Shown piece after piece: positions 17,568-25,344 of a stretch of 47,078 bases of DNA; the first letter of the stretch is position 1, and every line of letters starts with the position of its first letter. The stretch is from Chitinophaga pinensis (GTDB lineage Bacteria > Bacteroidota > Bacteroidia > UBA7662): NCBI GenBank assembly GCA_945874665.1, contig CAMCHJ010000015.1, positions 1-47,078 of the forward strand. The letters run 5' to 3'. Made by a program: the position numbers and the translations under genes. The notes beneath the pieces are model-generated. The model was given only the letters and a program-made list of their open reading frames with translations, had not been told where the DNA came from and searched no databases.

Positions 17568-18407
17568 TTACAGCGGTTTGCGCAATAATAGCATGTCTTG
17601 AAACCCCTCGCATTGCGCCTTGTCGCGGCCCGGCCAATAGCCAGGAAAATGGCGTTCGATTTGCAAGCCTGCTGCAACTGCTTTTTCCTGCAGCCAAGCT
17701 TCTTCAAAGGCAATATTGGCCTCTTTTACCGCAGGATCAAGCAAGGCGTAATGCCCGTGCTGGTGCACAAATTTCAAGCCCGAATACCGCATCATGCCGC
17801 TTTTGCTTTCCGCTGTTAAAATAAAAAAAGTAGCCAAACACCTACCGCCTGGCTTCATTACCCGGGCAATTTGCTGGAGGTAGTTGGCCGTATCGTCGGG
17901 CATCATGTGCGTAAACACTGAGAACAAAAACACTACATCGAAGCGATCGTCAGCATATGGAAAAACAAATCCCTTGGCCTCCTGCTCGGTGCTTAAATTG
18001 TATAAATCGTTTTTCAGGTCAATGTGGGTAAAGCGGAAATTAGCATGCGCCGTGCTAATCTTGCGCTGGCACCAGTCAACACCCGTTCGTACAATGTCGA
18101 TGCCTTCATAGCTGCCGGCTTTATTTAAATATTGCGTGAGGGGCACAGCAACACGACCAATGCCCGAACCTACGTCGAGTACCTGCTCGTGGGGCTGCAA
18201 GCCGGCAAGCGTCACCAGTTGCGCTAGCATGATTTGACCCTGTGCTTTAAAATCGCCTGAACCCACAAAAATCATCCCCCGTGGTGGAGTGAGCGTGTCG
18301 CGCTTCCCTGAGATGCCTTCCAGCATATCGATGGGCAGGTAAAACATTCGGCGGGCGAGCAGGCGCATGCGTGGACTCAAGGCATAGTAAATTTGTCTGG
18401 CAGTCAT
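17568..18407 (-). CDS. Class I SAM-dependent methyltransferase
   Basis: A 279-residue protein with a class I Rossmann methyltransferase core. Motif I is VLDVGSGIGRVAVPL (about residues 77-91), the acidic loop follows in YEGIDIVRTGV, and motif IV/post-II features appear in FDVVFLFSVFTHMMP and VMKPGGRCLATFF. The N-terminal 60 residues carry basic and hydrophobic stretches (RMRLLARRMFYLPIDML), perhaps for membrane or lipid association. The substrate is not predictable; relatives are annotated as generic methyltransferase domain 25/11 proteins. It heads a two-gene unit with trmH and is divergent from the TetR gene. Confidence 0.8.
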   Translation of the reverse strand: MTARQIYYALSPRMRLLARRMFYLPIDMLEGISGKRDTLTPPRGMIFVGSGDFKAQGQIMLAQLVTLAGLQPHEQVLDVGSGIGRVAVPLTQYLNKAGSYEGIDIVRTGVDWCQRKISTAHANFRFTHIDLKNDLYNLSTEQEAKGFVFPYADDRFDVVFLFSVFTHMMPDDTANYLQQIARVMKPGGRCLATFFILTAESKSGMMRYSGLKFVHQHGHYALLDPAVKEANIAFEEAWLQEKAVAAGLQIERHFPGYWPGRDKAQCEGFQDMLLLRKPL

Positions 18408-18422
18408 GGAACGGCTTTGTCA

Positions 18423-18430
18423 CAAATATA
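18423..18430 (-). promoter_or_regulatory. Candidate -7 box of the methyltransferase-trmH unit
   Basis: Minus-strand TATATTTG, an exact TAnnTTTG, ends 15 bases before the ATG at 18407. Confidence 0.5.
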
Positions 18431-18495
18431 GGCATAAGGCCCGAAGCCTTGTTGGTTTATAACTGAAGATGGGTTCATTTATGATACAAAGGCTG

Positions 18496-18502
18496 TATTT
18501 TG
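18496..18502 (+). promoter_or_regulatory. Candidate -7 box abutting the TetR start
   Basis: TATTTTG, one T short of TAnnTTTG, is followed by TGCC and then the ATG at 18507. Transcription would begin at or next to the start codon, giving a leaderless mRNA. Confidence 0.35.
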
Positions 18503-18506
18503 TGCC

Positions 18507-19064
18507 ATGCGACAGAAAGACCCACAAAAAACTGCTGCCATTTTCAACGGCCTGCTGAAAGTGCTGCAGGAGGATGGGACAGCAGGCCTGCAGATGTCGA
18601 AAATTGCAGCAAGTGCGGGACTGGCTACCGGTACCTTGTATCTTTATTTCGAAAGCAAAGAGCAACTCATACGAGCGGCACTTCCCTATTTTGGCAGTGC
18701 CCTTTATAAAGATTGGCAACCAAAAGTGAATGAAAAAGTGGCGTATGAGGCGCAAATCAGGGGACTTTGGCTCAGCTATCTTCACTTTTTGGAACAAAAT
18801 CCAAGTTTTTTTCTGATTGCCGAGCTCTTATCACCTGCAGAGCGCAACGAACTAGAAGGCGCTTTCTTACAACCGCTGCAACAACTGTTGGCCACAGGCT
18901 TGAAACGTAATCAGCTTAAAAAAGTGCCTCTGTATACCTTAACAATAACCATTTACGGCATTTTAGTTGCCTTTTACCGCCATCAAAACGACGATCCCAG
19001 TACTCGGCTTACCTTTCAAGCCCACCATTTGTGGGCCATCAGCTGGGATGCCATTCGGAAGTAA
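18507..19064 (+). CDS. TetR/AcrR family transcriptional regulator
   Basis: A 185-residue repressor-type protein. Residues 6-55 form the N-terminal helix-turn-helix: helix 1 (KTAAIFNGLLKVLQEDG), then LQMSKIAASAGLATGTLYLYFESKEQLIRAAL, a near-perfect TetR signature with the recognition helix ATGTLYLYF. The C-terminal ligand-binding domain (about 60-185) is all-helical and shows no metal or drug signature. It is divergent from the methyltransferase-trmH unit and precedes prs, so either neighbour could be a target; no clear inverted repeat is seen in the 99-base divergent spacer. The effector is unknown. Confidence 0.88.
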   Translation: MRQKDPQKTAAIFNGLLKVLQEDGTAGLQMSKIAASAGLATGTLYLYFESKEQLIRAALPYFGSALYKDWQPKVNEKVAYEAQIRGLWLSYLHFLEQNPSFFLIAELLSPAERNELEGAFLQPLQQLLATGLKRNQLKKVPLYTLTITIYGILVAFYRHQNDDPSTRLTFQAHHLWAISWDAIRK

Positions 19065-19118
19065 CAAATACCTCTAACAATTTTGCAATCAGCGCTATTA
19101 GCCTGTTAACAAATTCTT

Positions 19119-19126
19119 TATATTTG
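19119..19126 (+). promoter_or_regulatory. Candidate -7 box of prs-rplY-pth
   Basis: TATATTTG, an exact TAnnTTTG, lies 31 bases before the prs ATG in the 93-base gap after the TetR gene. This suggests that prs has its own promoter. Confidence 0.5.
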
Positions 19127-19157
19127 CACCTCGTTTTCAAGCACAAGCAGACCACGC

Positions 19158-20132
19158 ATGTCCGATAACAGTCCAATTTCAGCCTACAAACACCACGACA
19201 CCAAAATGTTCAGCGGGGATGCCACCAAGTTTCTTGGTGAAAAAATCGCTGAATCTTACGGTAAGCCGCTGGGTGACCTGACCGTTTTGCGTTTCAGCGA
19301 TGGCGAATTCCAGCCTTGTATCAACGAATCAGTGCGTGGTTGCGACGTTTTTTTAATTCAAAGCACTTTTGCGCCTGGCGACAATCTGTTGGAGCTCATG
19401 CTCCTAATCGATGCATGTAAGCGTGCTTCTGCCCACTACATTACGGCTGTAATTCCGTATTTTGGTTTGGCGCGGCAAGACCGCAAAGACAAGCCACGCG
19501 TACCCATAGGCGCCCGCATGGTAGCCGACATGCTCACCAATGCTGGGGCAACCCGCATCATGACCATGGACTTGCACGCCCCACAAATTCAAGGTTTTTT
19601 CAATGTACCTGTAGATCACCTCGATTCTACGACCATTTTTGTACCTTATATCAAGCAGCTCAACCTGCCCAACCTTACCATTGCCGCTCCCGATATGGGT
19701 GCAGCAGCACGTGCCAAAGTTTTTACAAAGCACCTCAATTGCGATATGATTGTGTGTGATAAAACCCGCGCTCGCGCCAACGTAGTTGAAAAAATCACCA
19801 TCATTGGTGATGTAGAAGGGCGTGATGTAGTCATTGTAGATGACATCGTAGACACCGCTGGTACCATCTGTAAAGTAGCAGAGGAGATCATGAAAAACGG
19901 CGCCAACAGCGTTCGTGCTTTTTGTACCCACCCAGTACTTTCGGGCAATGCCTATGACACTATTGAAAATTCACAGCTTACCGAGTTGGTCGTATGCAAT
20001 ACCCTGCCACTCAAAAAAACATCCCCAAAAATCAAACAGCTAAGTGTTGCAGACTTGTTCGCCAAATCAATTCGCAGCGTTAAGGAGTTCAACTCCATTA
20101 GCCACCTCTTCGAAATCACAGTAAAACAATAA
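19158..20132 (+). CDS. prs: Ribose-phosphate pyrophosphokinase (PRPP synthetase)
   Basis: A 324-residue cytoplasmic enzyme that transfers pyrophosphate from ATP to ribose 5-phosphate, making PRPP for nucleotide, histidine, tryptophan and NAD synthesis. Diagnostic segments are LRFSDGEFQPCINESVRG, the ATP-site block YFGLARQDRKDKPRVPIGAR, the PRPP-synthase signature MTMDLHAPQIQGFF, and the ribose-5-phosphate loop VVIVDDIVDTAGT. Length and motifs are those of the class I enzyme. It is first of the conserved order prs-rplY-pth, with 32 bases to rplY. Confidence 0.96.
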   Translation: MSDNSPISAYKHHDTKMFSGDATKFLGEKIAESYGKPLGDLTVLRFSDGEFQPCINESVRGCDVFLIQSTFAPGDNLLELMLLIDACKRASAHYITAVIPYFGLARQDRKDKPRVPIGARMVADMLTNAGATRIMTMDLHAPQIQGFFNVPVDHLDSTTIFVPYIKQLNLPNLTIAAPDMGAAARAKVFTKHLNCDMIVCDKTRARANVVEKITIIGDVEGRDVVIVDDIVDTAGTICKVAEEIMKNGANSVRAFCTHPVLSGNAYDTIENSQLTELVVCNTLPLKKTSPKIKQLSVADLFAKSIRSVKEFNSISHLFEITVKQ

Positions 20133-20164
20133 TTTATCCATTAATTTTTAATCACCTTAACAAG

Positions 20165-20740
20165 ATGAAGTCAATCAATTTGAGCGGTTCCCTCCGGGGG
20201 AACGTAGGGAAGTCAGATGCTGGTCAGTTAAGGGCTGAGGGAAAAATCCCTTGCGTATTGTACGGAAACGATAGCCAGACCCACTTTTGGGCCTTTGCTT
20301 ACGATTTAAAGACCGTATTATACACGCCTGAAACTTACAAAGTGCAACTTGACATTGATGGCGCCAAGTATGAAGCAATCGTACAGGAAGCCCAGTTTCA
20401 CCCTTTAAACGAAGGCATTCTGCACGTCGATTTTCTCGCGTTGCAAGCCGACAAAGAAGTTAAACTCGAGCTGCCATTGGAGTTCGTAGGCACTTCTCCT
20501 GGCGTACGTGCCGGTGGTAAATTCACTGCACGCATCCGCAAAATCAAAGTGAAAGGTTTGCCGAAAGACCTACCTGCCTCAATTCAGGTTGATATTAGCG
20601 ACCTCGAGCTTGGTAAAGTGGTTCGGGTTAAAGACATCGTAGTAGGTAACTTCAAAATCCTCGATGTACCTAACAACCCAATCGCTGCGGTAACCATTCC
20701 ACGTGCCCTCAAGGGTCAAATGGTTGCCGATAGCAAGTAA
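20165..20740 (+). CDS. rplY: 50S ribosomal protein L25 (CTC type)
   Basis: A 191-residue two-domain L25: an N-terminal 5S rRNA-binding beta barrel (about 1-90: SLRGNVGKSDAGQLRAEGKIPCVLYG) and a C-terminal CTC/TL5 domain (about 95-180: VGTSPGVRAGGKF, IKVKGLPKDLPASIQVDISDLELG). The longer CTC form is usual outside Enterobacteria. It binds 5S rRNA in the central protuberance. The last residues are short and polar, without the long acidic tail of some relatives. It lies between prs and pth, an order kept in many bacteria. Confidence 0.94.
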   Translation: MKSINLSGSLRGNVGKSDAGQLRAEGKIPCVLYGNDSQTHFWAFAYDLKTVLYTPETYKVQLDIDGAKYEAIVQEAQFHPLNEGILHVDFLALQADKEVKLELPLEFVGTSPGVRAGGKFTARIRKIKVKGLPKDLPASIQVDISDLELGKVVRVKDIVVGNFKILDVPNNPIAAVTIPRALKGQMVADSK

Positions 20741-20751
20741 GCTACACAACA

Positions 20752-21315
20752 GTGAAGTATCTGATTGTTGGTTTGGGGAACATTGGTGCAGAATACGCAG
20801 CCACCCGACACAACATTGGTTTTATGATATTGGACGCTCTGGCAATCGGGGCGTCCAATATTTTTTTTGAGCAAGACCGCTACGCCTTCCGAGCGGAGCT
20901 CAAGCACGCAGGACGCACCTTGGTGCTCATCAAGCCCACCACCTACATGAATCTCAGTGGCAAAGCCCTCCGCTACTGGATGGAAGCTGAGAAAGTGCCC
21001 GCAGATCGGGTGCTGGTCATTACCGATGACCTCAGCTTACCCACAGGCAAAATACGCATACGTGCTAAAGGCAGCGCTGGCGGGCACAACGGACTCAAAA
21101 GTATTGAAGAGGTGCTTGGCAACCAAGAGTACCCTCGGCTGCGCTTTGGTGTAGGCGATGACTTTGCCAAAGGCCGCCAAGTAGATTATGTACTCGGCAA
21201 ATTCCCCGAAAAAGAAATTACTGAAGTAGAATTAGGCATTCACAAATCAATGGATGCCGTAAAAAGCTTTGTGACGCGCGGCTTGGGACTCACCATGACC
21301 GAATTTAACAAGTAA
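20752..21315 (+). CDS. pth: Peptidyl-tRNA hydrolase
   Basis: A 187-residue enzyme that releases tRNA from peptidyl-tRNA dropped by stalled ribosomes. It starts with GTG, 11 bases after rplY, and no ATG fits; the first residues MKYLIVGLGNIG align with the family N-terminus. The catalytic histidine is in ATRHNIGF (H20). KPTTYMNLSG and GSAGGHNGLKSIEE give the substrate-binding asparagines. A small oddity is GNIG in place of the usual GNPG. Pth is essential in most bacteria. Third gene of the prs-rplY-pth unit; no hairpin terminator is obvious behind it. Confidence 0.94.
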   Translation: MKYLIVGLGNIGAEYAATRHNIGFMILDALAIGASNIFFEQDRYAFRAELKHAGRTLVLIKPTTYMNLSGKALRYWMEAEKVPADRVLVITDDLSLPTGKIRIRAKGSAGGHNGLKSIEEVLGNQEYPRLRFGVGDDFAKGRQVDYVLGKFPEKEITEVELGIHKSMDAVKSFVTRGLGLTMTEFNK

Positions 21316-21449
21316 CTCCTGCTACTTACAAATCGCGAGTAGGCTTCCCTCGAGCATCCAGAATAATTTAAAAAGCAAAACGCTTGAACCATTTACCCGC
21401 CGATAAAGCGAATACCTGGTCCAAGCGCAGCTGTTAAGTGTGTGGAAGC

Positions 21450-23009
21450 TTATTTTTTGATCAGCTGTTTGCGAACCAAATCATTGCCAACTTTCGCTAT
21501 CACTACATAAATGCCTTTCGAAAAGGCACTCACATCAATTGTAGCTTCTGTAGCCGCTAAATTTTGTCTAGAAACTACCTGACCCAATGCATTAAGAACA
21601 GTGACTTCACCAATCATGGCTTCACTTGATAAGGTCACATAATCTCCAGCAGGGTTGGGGTACAGCTTTAAAGCTGATTTTGCAACCTCACGAACATCAA
21701 GAGGAAGCGGTACACCAGTATAAAAATAAATGTTATCAACGTACACTATATCCAAATTAGAAGTAATCACAAATTGCGCTATATCGCTTCGGATGTTGGG
21801 GTTATTTGCCCAACTCGACCAAGGAACATCAATAGAAACCCACTGATTGGATGCAATTGCTGGCGTTGACGCTTCGTTAATGTTAAGCTCCCCCGCTGAT
21901 ACTTCGCCACTTGTTCCTCCAAAATCTACAATTTTGGAATTGAATACTTTACCTAGCAAATTGGGGCTTTCAGTGTAAAAATCCATGTGAAATCTGGTCA
22001 TTGGCGTTAGATTAAGGTGATTACCTGGACTGCTAAAATCAACCCCTAAAAAATTACCAAAAGTGATCTTTTTAACATCGTTACCGTTGATTTGAATGTC
22101 CTCAATATCCGAGTTGTCCCAGATCGCCGACCAAGCATCTATTTGTACATTCGAATAGACATTACTAAAAAGTGAAATCACATCATTGGCTGCCCTGAGC
22201 GGCGGTGAAGGTGCGGGAACAGTAGGTCCCGAAAAAGCATAATTTACGGTATAGGTCCTAGTTACGAGTCCGTTAGCTGAAGTAACCAGCACGGATGCGC
22301 TACCTGGCACAGCCGTTGCTTGCGTTATTACAGCATTCGCTGAAGGATCTGAGGTAGGCGCTTGGGTGATTTGAGGTACAGGACTACCAAAAGGAACTGA
22401 ACGATTGTACGAAGTAATGTTGGAAGCAAAGCCACTTACCGAGGTTCCATTTACCTTTAAATCACTCAACCCAGCATCGGCCCCTACTGGCACTGGTGTT
22501 TTCCAAAAGTATAAGTTGTCTAAGTAAATGGTACCACCCGTACCACCGTCGAATTTAAACTGAATAACATTACTGAGGTTCCCCGTTAGGCCAACCACCG
22601 GTATGTCAACACTTTTCCAAGAACCAGGTTGACTAGTTATAAGGTGGGCTATTTCTGGACCAGAACTAATGGCGTAAACATTTGGAGCTTGACTGTTGGT
22701 CCAAACATCAACATGCAAAAAATCCATATTGGCGATGTTTTGAGCATTTCCAGCCCAATCAGTCCCTTGGTAATTAAAGTTGGCATACTGAAGGACACTG
22801 TCGCCTGCAATGGCTATTTGCGTAACAACGGTATTTTGATTCCAAAATGGATTAATGGTCACACCAGAAATGTTTGAATAAGCTCCCCCGTATATTGAAA
22901 TAACGTCGGCTGCATTCCTTGTAGGTGGAGTGGGTGCTGGGCTGCCAGGCACTTGTGCGAATGCATCTGAACAGTAAAAAAGAGACAATAGGAGAATGAC
23001 TTTTTTCAT
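21450..23009 (-). CDS. T9SS-sorted secreted protein with duplicated carbohydrate-binding-like domain
   Basis: A 519-residue secreted protein. A signal peptide (MKKVILLLSLFYCSDAFAQ) is followed by two related beta-sandwich units, about 22-172 and 264-434, which share the openings DVISIYGGAYSN and DVISLFSNVYSN, an acidic-aromatic core (FLHVDVWTNS, FHMDFYTES) and the closing IYLDNLYFWK and VYVDNIYFY. Between them lies a cadherin-like beta-sandwich (about 180-260). A type A T9SS C-terminal domain (LYPNPAGDYVTLSS to VRKQLIKK) ends the protein. The repeated unit is seen beside laminarinase-type catalytic domains in Bacteroidota, suggesting glycan binding, but no catalytic domain is present here. 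A start at 23057 would precede the signal peptide and is rejected. Confidence 0.85.
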   Translation of the reverse strand: MKKVILLLSLFYCSDAFAQVPGSPAPTPPTRNAADVISIYGGAYSNISGVTINPFWNQNTVVTQIAIAGDSVLQYANFNYQGTDWAGNAQNIANMDFLHVDVWTNSQAPNVYAISSGPEIAHLITSQPGSWKSVDIPVVGLTGNLSNVIQFKFDGGTGGTIYLDNLYFWKTPVPVGADAGLSDLKVNGTSVSGFASNITSYNRSVPFGSPVPQITQAPTSDPSANAVITQATAVPGSASVLVTSANGLVTRTYTVNYAFSGPTVPAPSPPLRAANDVISLFSNVYSNVQIDAWSAIWDNSDIEDIQINGNDVKKITFGNFLGVDFSSPGNHLNLTPMTRFHMDFYTESPNLLGKVFNSKIVDFGGTSGEVSAGELNINEASTPAIASNQWVSIDVPWSSWANNPNIRSDIAQFVITSNLDIVYVDNIYFYTGVPLPLDVREVAKSALKLYPNPAGDYVTLSSEAMIGEVTVLNALGQVVSRQNLAATEATIDVSAFSKGIYVVIAKVGNDLVRKQLIKK

Positions 23010-23042
23010 AGAAATAGTTTTTTTTACTAAAACTATGAAAAA
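23002..23042 (-). promoter_or_regulatory. Inverted repeat enclosing the start codon of the T9SS gene
   Basis: Perfect 10-base arms TTTTTCATAG (23002-23011) and CTATGAAAAA (23033-23042), plus a nested pairing TAGTTTT/AAAACTA (23015-23021 and 23029-23035). On the mRNA, the start AUG (23009-23007) lies within the 3' arm, so folding would hide it. The stem is AU-rich and may be weak. Confidence 0.35.
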
Positions 23043-23445
23043 GAAAATATAAATCAAAATTCCATAAGTTTTTGACTGGATTTCAAAAACAAATGCGTTT
23101 GATATCCAAAGATGGATATTGTGAATTACGCTTGAAATATTTAGTTTAAATATATAAGAAGCATTCCCCTAGCACAAATAGCAATTCCCAGGCTGCATAT
23201 CACATAAAACCCGATCAGTTAAAAATACAAGTACTCCTATTTCTTGCAGTTGCAATCATGGTAGGTCAAATGCCATCATGGGTACCGACCCTTCTTCAAT
23301 TTGACAACCGGCAAACCAAAACGCACATACAAAACAGCCGCAGAGGGGCACTTTTTCAGTAATTTCAAACAATGCGCTGCTTAAAGCGCCGGAAATCCCC
23401 TTTAGTTCATTGAACGCTTAACGAACAAAGACACGACTGAATACA
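23043..23445. other. Intergenic region without a recognisable gene
   Basis: This AT-rich stretch, between the start of the T9SS gene and the glmS terminator, has no open frame with a convincing protein and no tRNA signature. I see only weak hairpins, for example ATATCC/GGATAT (23102-23107 and 23114-23119) and GCGCT/AGCGC (23374-23378 and 23385-23389). It must hold the T9SS gene's promoter, for which no exact TAnnTTTG is visible. Confidence 0.5.
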
Positions 23446-23479
23446 AAAAAACCGCTGCCTTGAAGAACAGCGGTTTTTT
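23446..23479 (-). terminator. Terminator of the glmS operon
   Basis: A perfect 12-bp stem AAAAAACCGCTG/CAGCGGTTTTTT (23446-23457 and 23468-23479) with a 10-base loop, beginning 18 bases past the glmS stop. The A and T runs make it usable in both directions. Confidence 0.85.
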
Positions 23480-23497
23480 GAATTATAAAATTTTCTG

Positions 23498-25339
23498 TTA
23501 CTCCACGGTAACCGACTTCGCCAAATTCCGTGGCTGGTCAACATTGCAACCCCGCATTACCGCAATGTGGTACGACAGCAATTGCAAAGGAATGGTGCTT
23601 ACCAACGGCATAAATGGCTCGAGGGTATCGGGTACTTCGATTACATAATCGGAGAGTTTTTCAACTTCAATGTCCCCTTCGGTTACCACGCTGATGATTT
23701 TACCTTTACGCGCCTTCACCTCTTGAATATTGCTCAGTACCTTGTCGTATTGTGAGTTCTGCGTGGCAATGATAACCACTGGCATTTCTGCATCAATCAA
23801 AGCAATTGGTCCGTGCTTCATTTCCGCGGCAGGATAACCCTCCGCATGGATATATGAAATTTCTTTGAGCTTCAAAGCACCTTCGAGGGCAACTGGGAAA
23901 TTATACCCACGACCGAGGTACAAGAAATTGCGGGCGTCTTTGTAAACCGCAGCAATTTGTTTCACAATATCGTTGCATAGCAATGCCTTCTCCACTTTCG
24001 AAGGAATTTGCTCCAGTTCGTATAAATAGGTGTTGAGTTGACTCTGTGAAATAGCACCCTTTTTGAAACCAACCCACAAGGCCATCTCCGCCAAAACAGT
24101 TACCTGTGCGGTAAAGGCTTTGGTAGATGCCACCCCAATTTCTGGTCCAGCATGCGTATACGCCCCCGAGTGTGTTGCCCGCGGAATCGACGACCCCACC
24201 ACATTACAAACGCCCAAAACTGTGGCGCCTTTCGATTTAGCCAACTCAATGGCTGCCAAAGTATCGGCGGTTTCGCCCGACTGCGAAATGGCAATCACAA
24301 TATCGTCGTGGAAAATCACTGGGTCGCGGTACCGGAATTCGGAAGCGTACTCCACTTCCACCGGAATTCGGGCAAAGTCCTCGAACAAATACTCAGCTAC
24401 CAACCCAGCATGCCAGCTCGTGCCGCAAGCCACAATGATGATGCGTTTAGCATTCATCAATTTGTGCTGGTGCTCGTGCAAGCCACCCATGTGGATGTGA
24501 CCAGTTTTAGAGTCAATACGACCGCGCATCGAATCAAAAATAGAACGCGGCTGCTCGTAAATCTCCTTCAACATAAAATGCTCGTAACCGCCTTTTTCAA
24601 TCATTTCCAACTGCAAATCGAGCTCTTGTACAAAAGCCGTTTTGTTTTCGTTGGCGATGGTTTTGATCGATAAAGTGCGGTTCTGGATGATGGCCATTTC
24701 ACTATCATTCAAATACACCACACTTTTGGTGTACTCAATAATCGGCGAGGCATCTGACGCCATAAAAAACTCATTCACGCCAATGCCCACTACCAAGGGA
24801 GAGCCTTTGCGTGCCGCCACAATCATCTCGGGATCTAATTTAGAAATGACTACGATGGCATATGCACCATGCACTTGGTTTAACGCCAAGCGCACAGCTT
24901 CATCAAAAGCTACTTTTTCGTTGAGATAAATTTCCTCGATTAAGTGAATCAATACCTCGGTATCGGTTTGGCTTTCGAATACATGACCCCGCATTTGTAA
25001 TTGCACTTTGATCGATGCATAGTTCTCAATGATGCCATTATGCACCAGGGATAACGTTTTGTTTTGACCAAAATGCGGGTGCGCATTCACGTCATTGGGT
25101 TCACCGTGGGTAGCCCAGCGTGTGTGCCCTATACCAATGTTGCCTTCAGCATCAGCGCCTTCCAACATGGCCTCTAAAGCAGCTACCTTACCTGCCTTTT
25201 TGTATGTTTTAATGTTTTTCTCTTTGTCGAGAATGGCAATGCCTGCACTGTCATAGCCGCGGTATTCTAATCTCTTTAAACCTTTTATCAGGATGGGAGC
25301 AGCTTGCTTATCCCCTACATATGCAACAATTCCGCACAT
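23498..25339 (-). CDS. glmS: Glutamine-fructose-6-phosphate aminotransferase (isomerizing)
   Basis: A 613-residue enzyme that makes glucosamine 6-phosphate from fructose 6-phosphate and glutamine, the first step towards UDP-GlcNAc for peptidoglycan and lipid A. The N-terminal Ntn glutaminase domain begins MCGIVAYVGDKQAA (nucleophile C2) and carries LEYRGYDSAGIAIL and GHTRWATHGEPNDVNAHPH. Two SIS sugar-isomerase domains follow (about 290-430 and 460-600: VACGTSWHAGL, SQSGETADTLAA, GRGYNFPVALEGALKLKEISY). The C-terminal PRNLAKSVTVE is canonical. It is last in an operon with a GT5-like gene and a DUF4270 gene, five bases after the latter. No glmS ribozyme is expected, as the gene is not first in its unit. 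Confidence 0.96.
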   Translation of the reverse strand: MCGIVAYVGDKQAAPILIKGLKRLEYRGYDSAGIAILDKEKNIKTYKKAGKVAALEAMLEGADAEGNIGIGHTRWATHGEPNDVNAHPHFGQNKTLSLVHNGIIENYASIKVQLQMRGHVFESQTDTEVLIHLIEEIYLNEKVAFDEAVRLALNQVHGAYAIVVISKLDPEMIVAARKGSPLVVGIGVNEFFMASDASPIIEYTKSVVYLNDSEMAIIQNRTLSIKTIANENKTAFVQELDLQLEMIEKGGYEHFMLKEIYEQPRSIFDSMRGRIDSKTGHIHMGGLHEHQHKLMNAKRIIIVACGTSWHAGLVAEYLFEDFARIPVEVEYASEFRYRDPVIFHDDIVIAISQSGETADTLAAIELAKSKGATVLGVCNVVGSSIPRATHSGAYTHAGPEIGVASTKAFTAQVTVLAEMALWVGFKKGAISQSQLNTYLYELEQIPSKVEKALLCNDIVKQIAAVYKDARNFLYLGRGYNFPVALEGALKLKEISYIHAEGYPAAEMKHGPIALIDAEMPVVIIATQNSQYDKVLSNIQEVKARKGKIISVVTEGDIEVEKLSDYVIEVPDTLEPFMPLVSTIPLQLLSYHIAVMRGCNVDQPRNLAKSVTVE

Positions 25340-25344
25340 TGTTT

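Noticed and set aside
19404-19931. A 175-codon frame antisense to prs
   Set aside because: The prs gene is complete and its codons explain the open antisense frame.
23043-23445. Possible tRNA or small RNA gene in the largest gap
   Set aside because: No T-loop or acceptor pairing and only weak hairpins.
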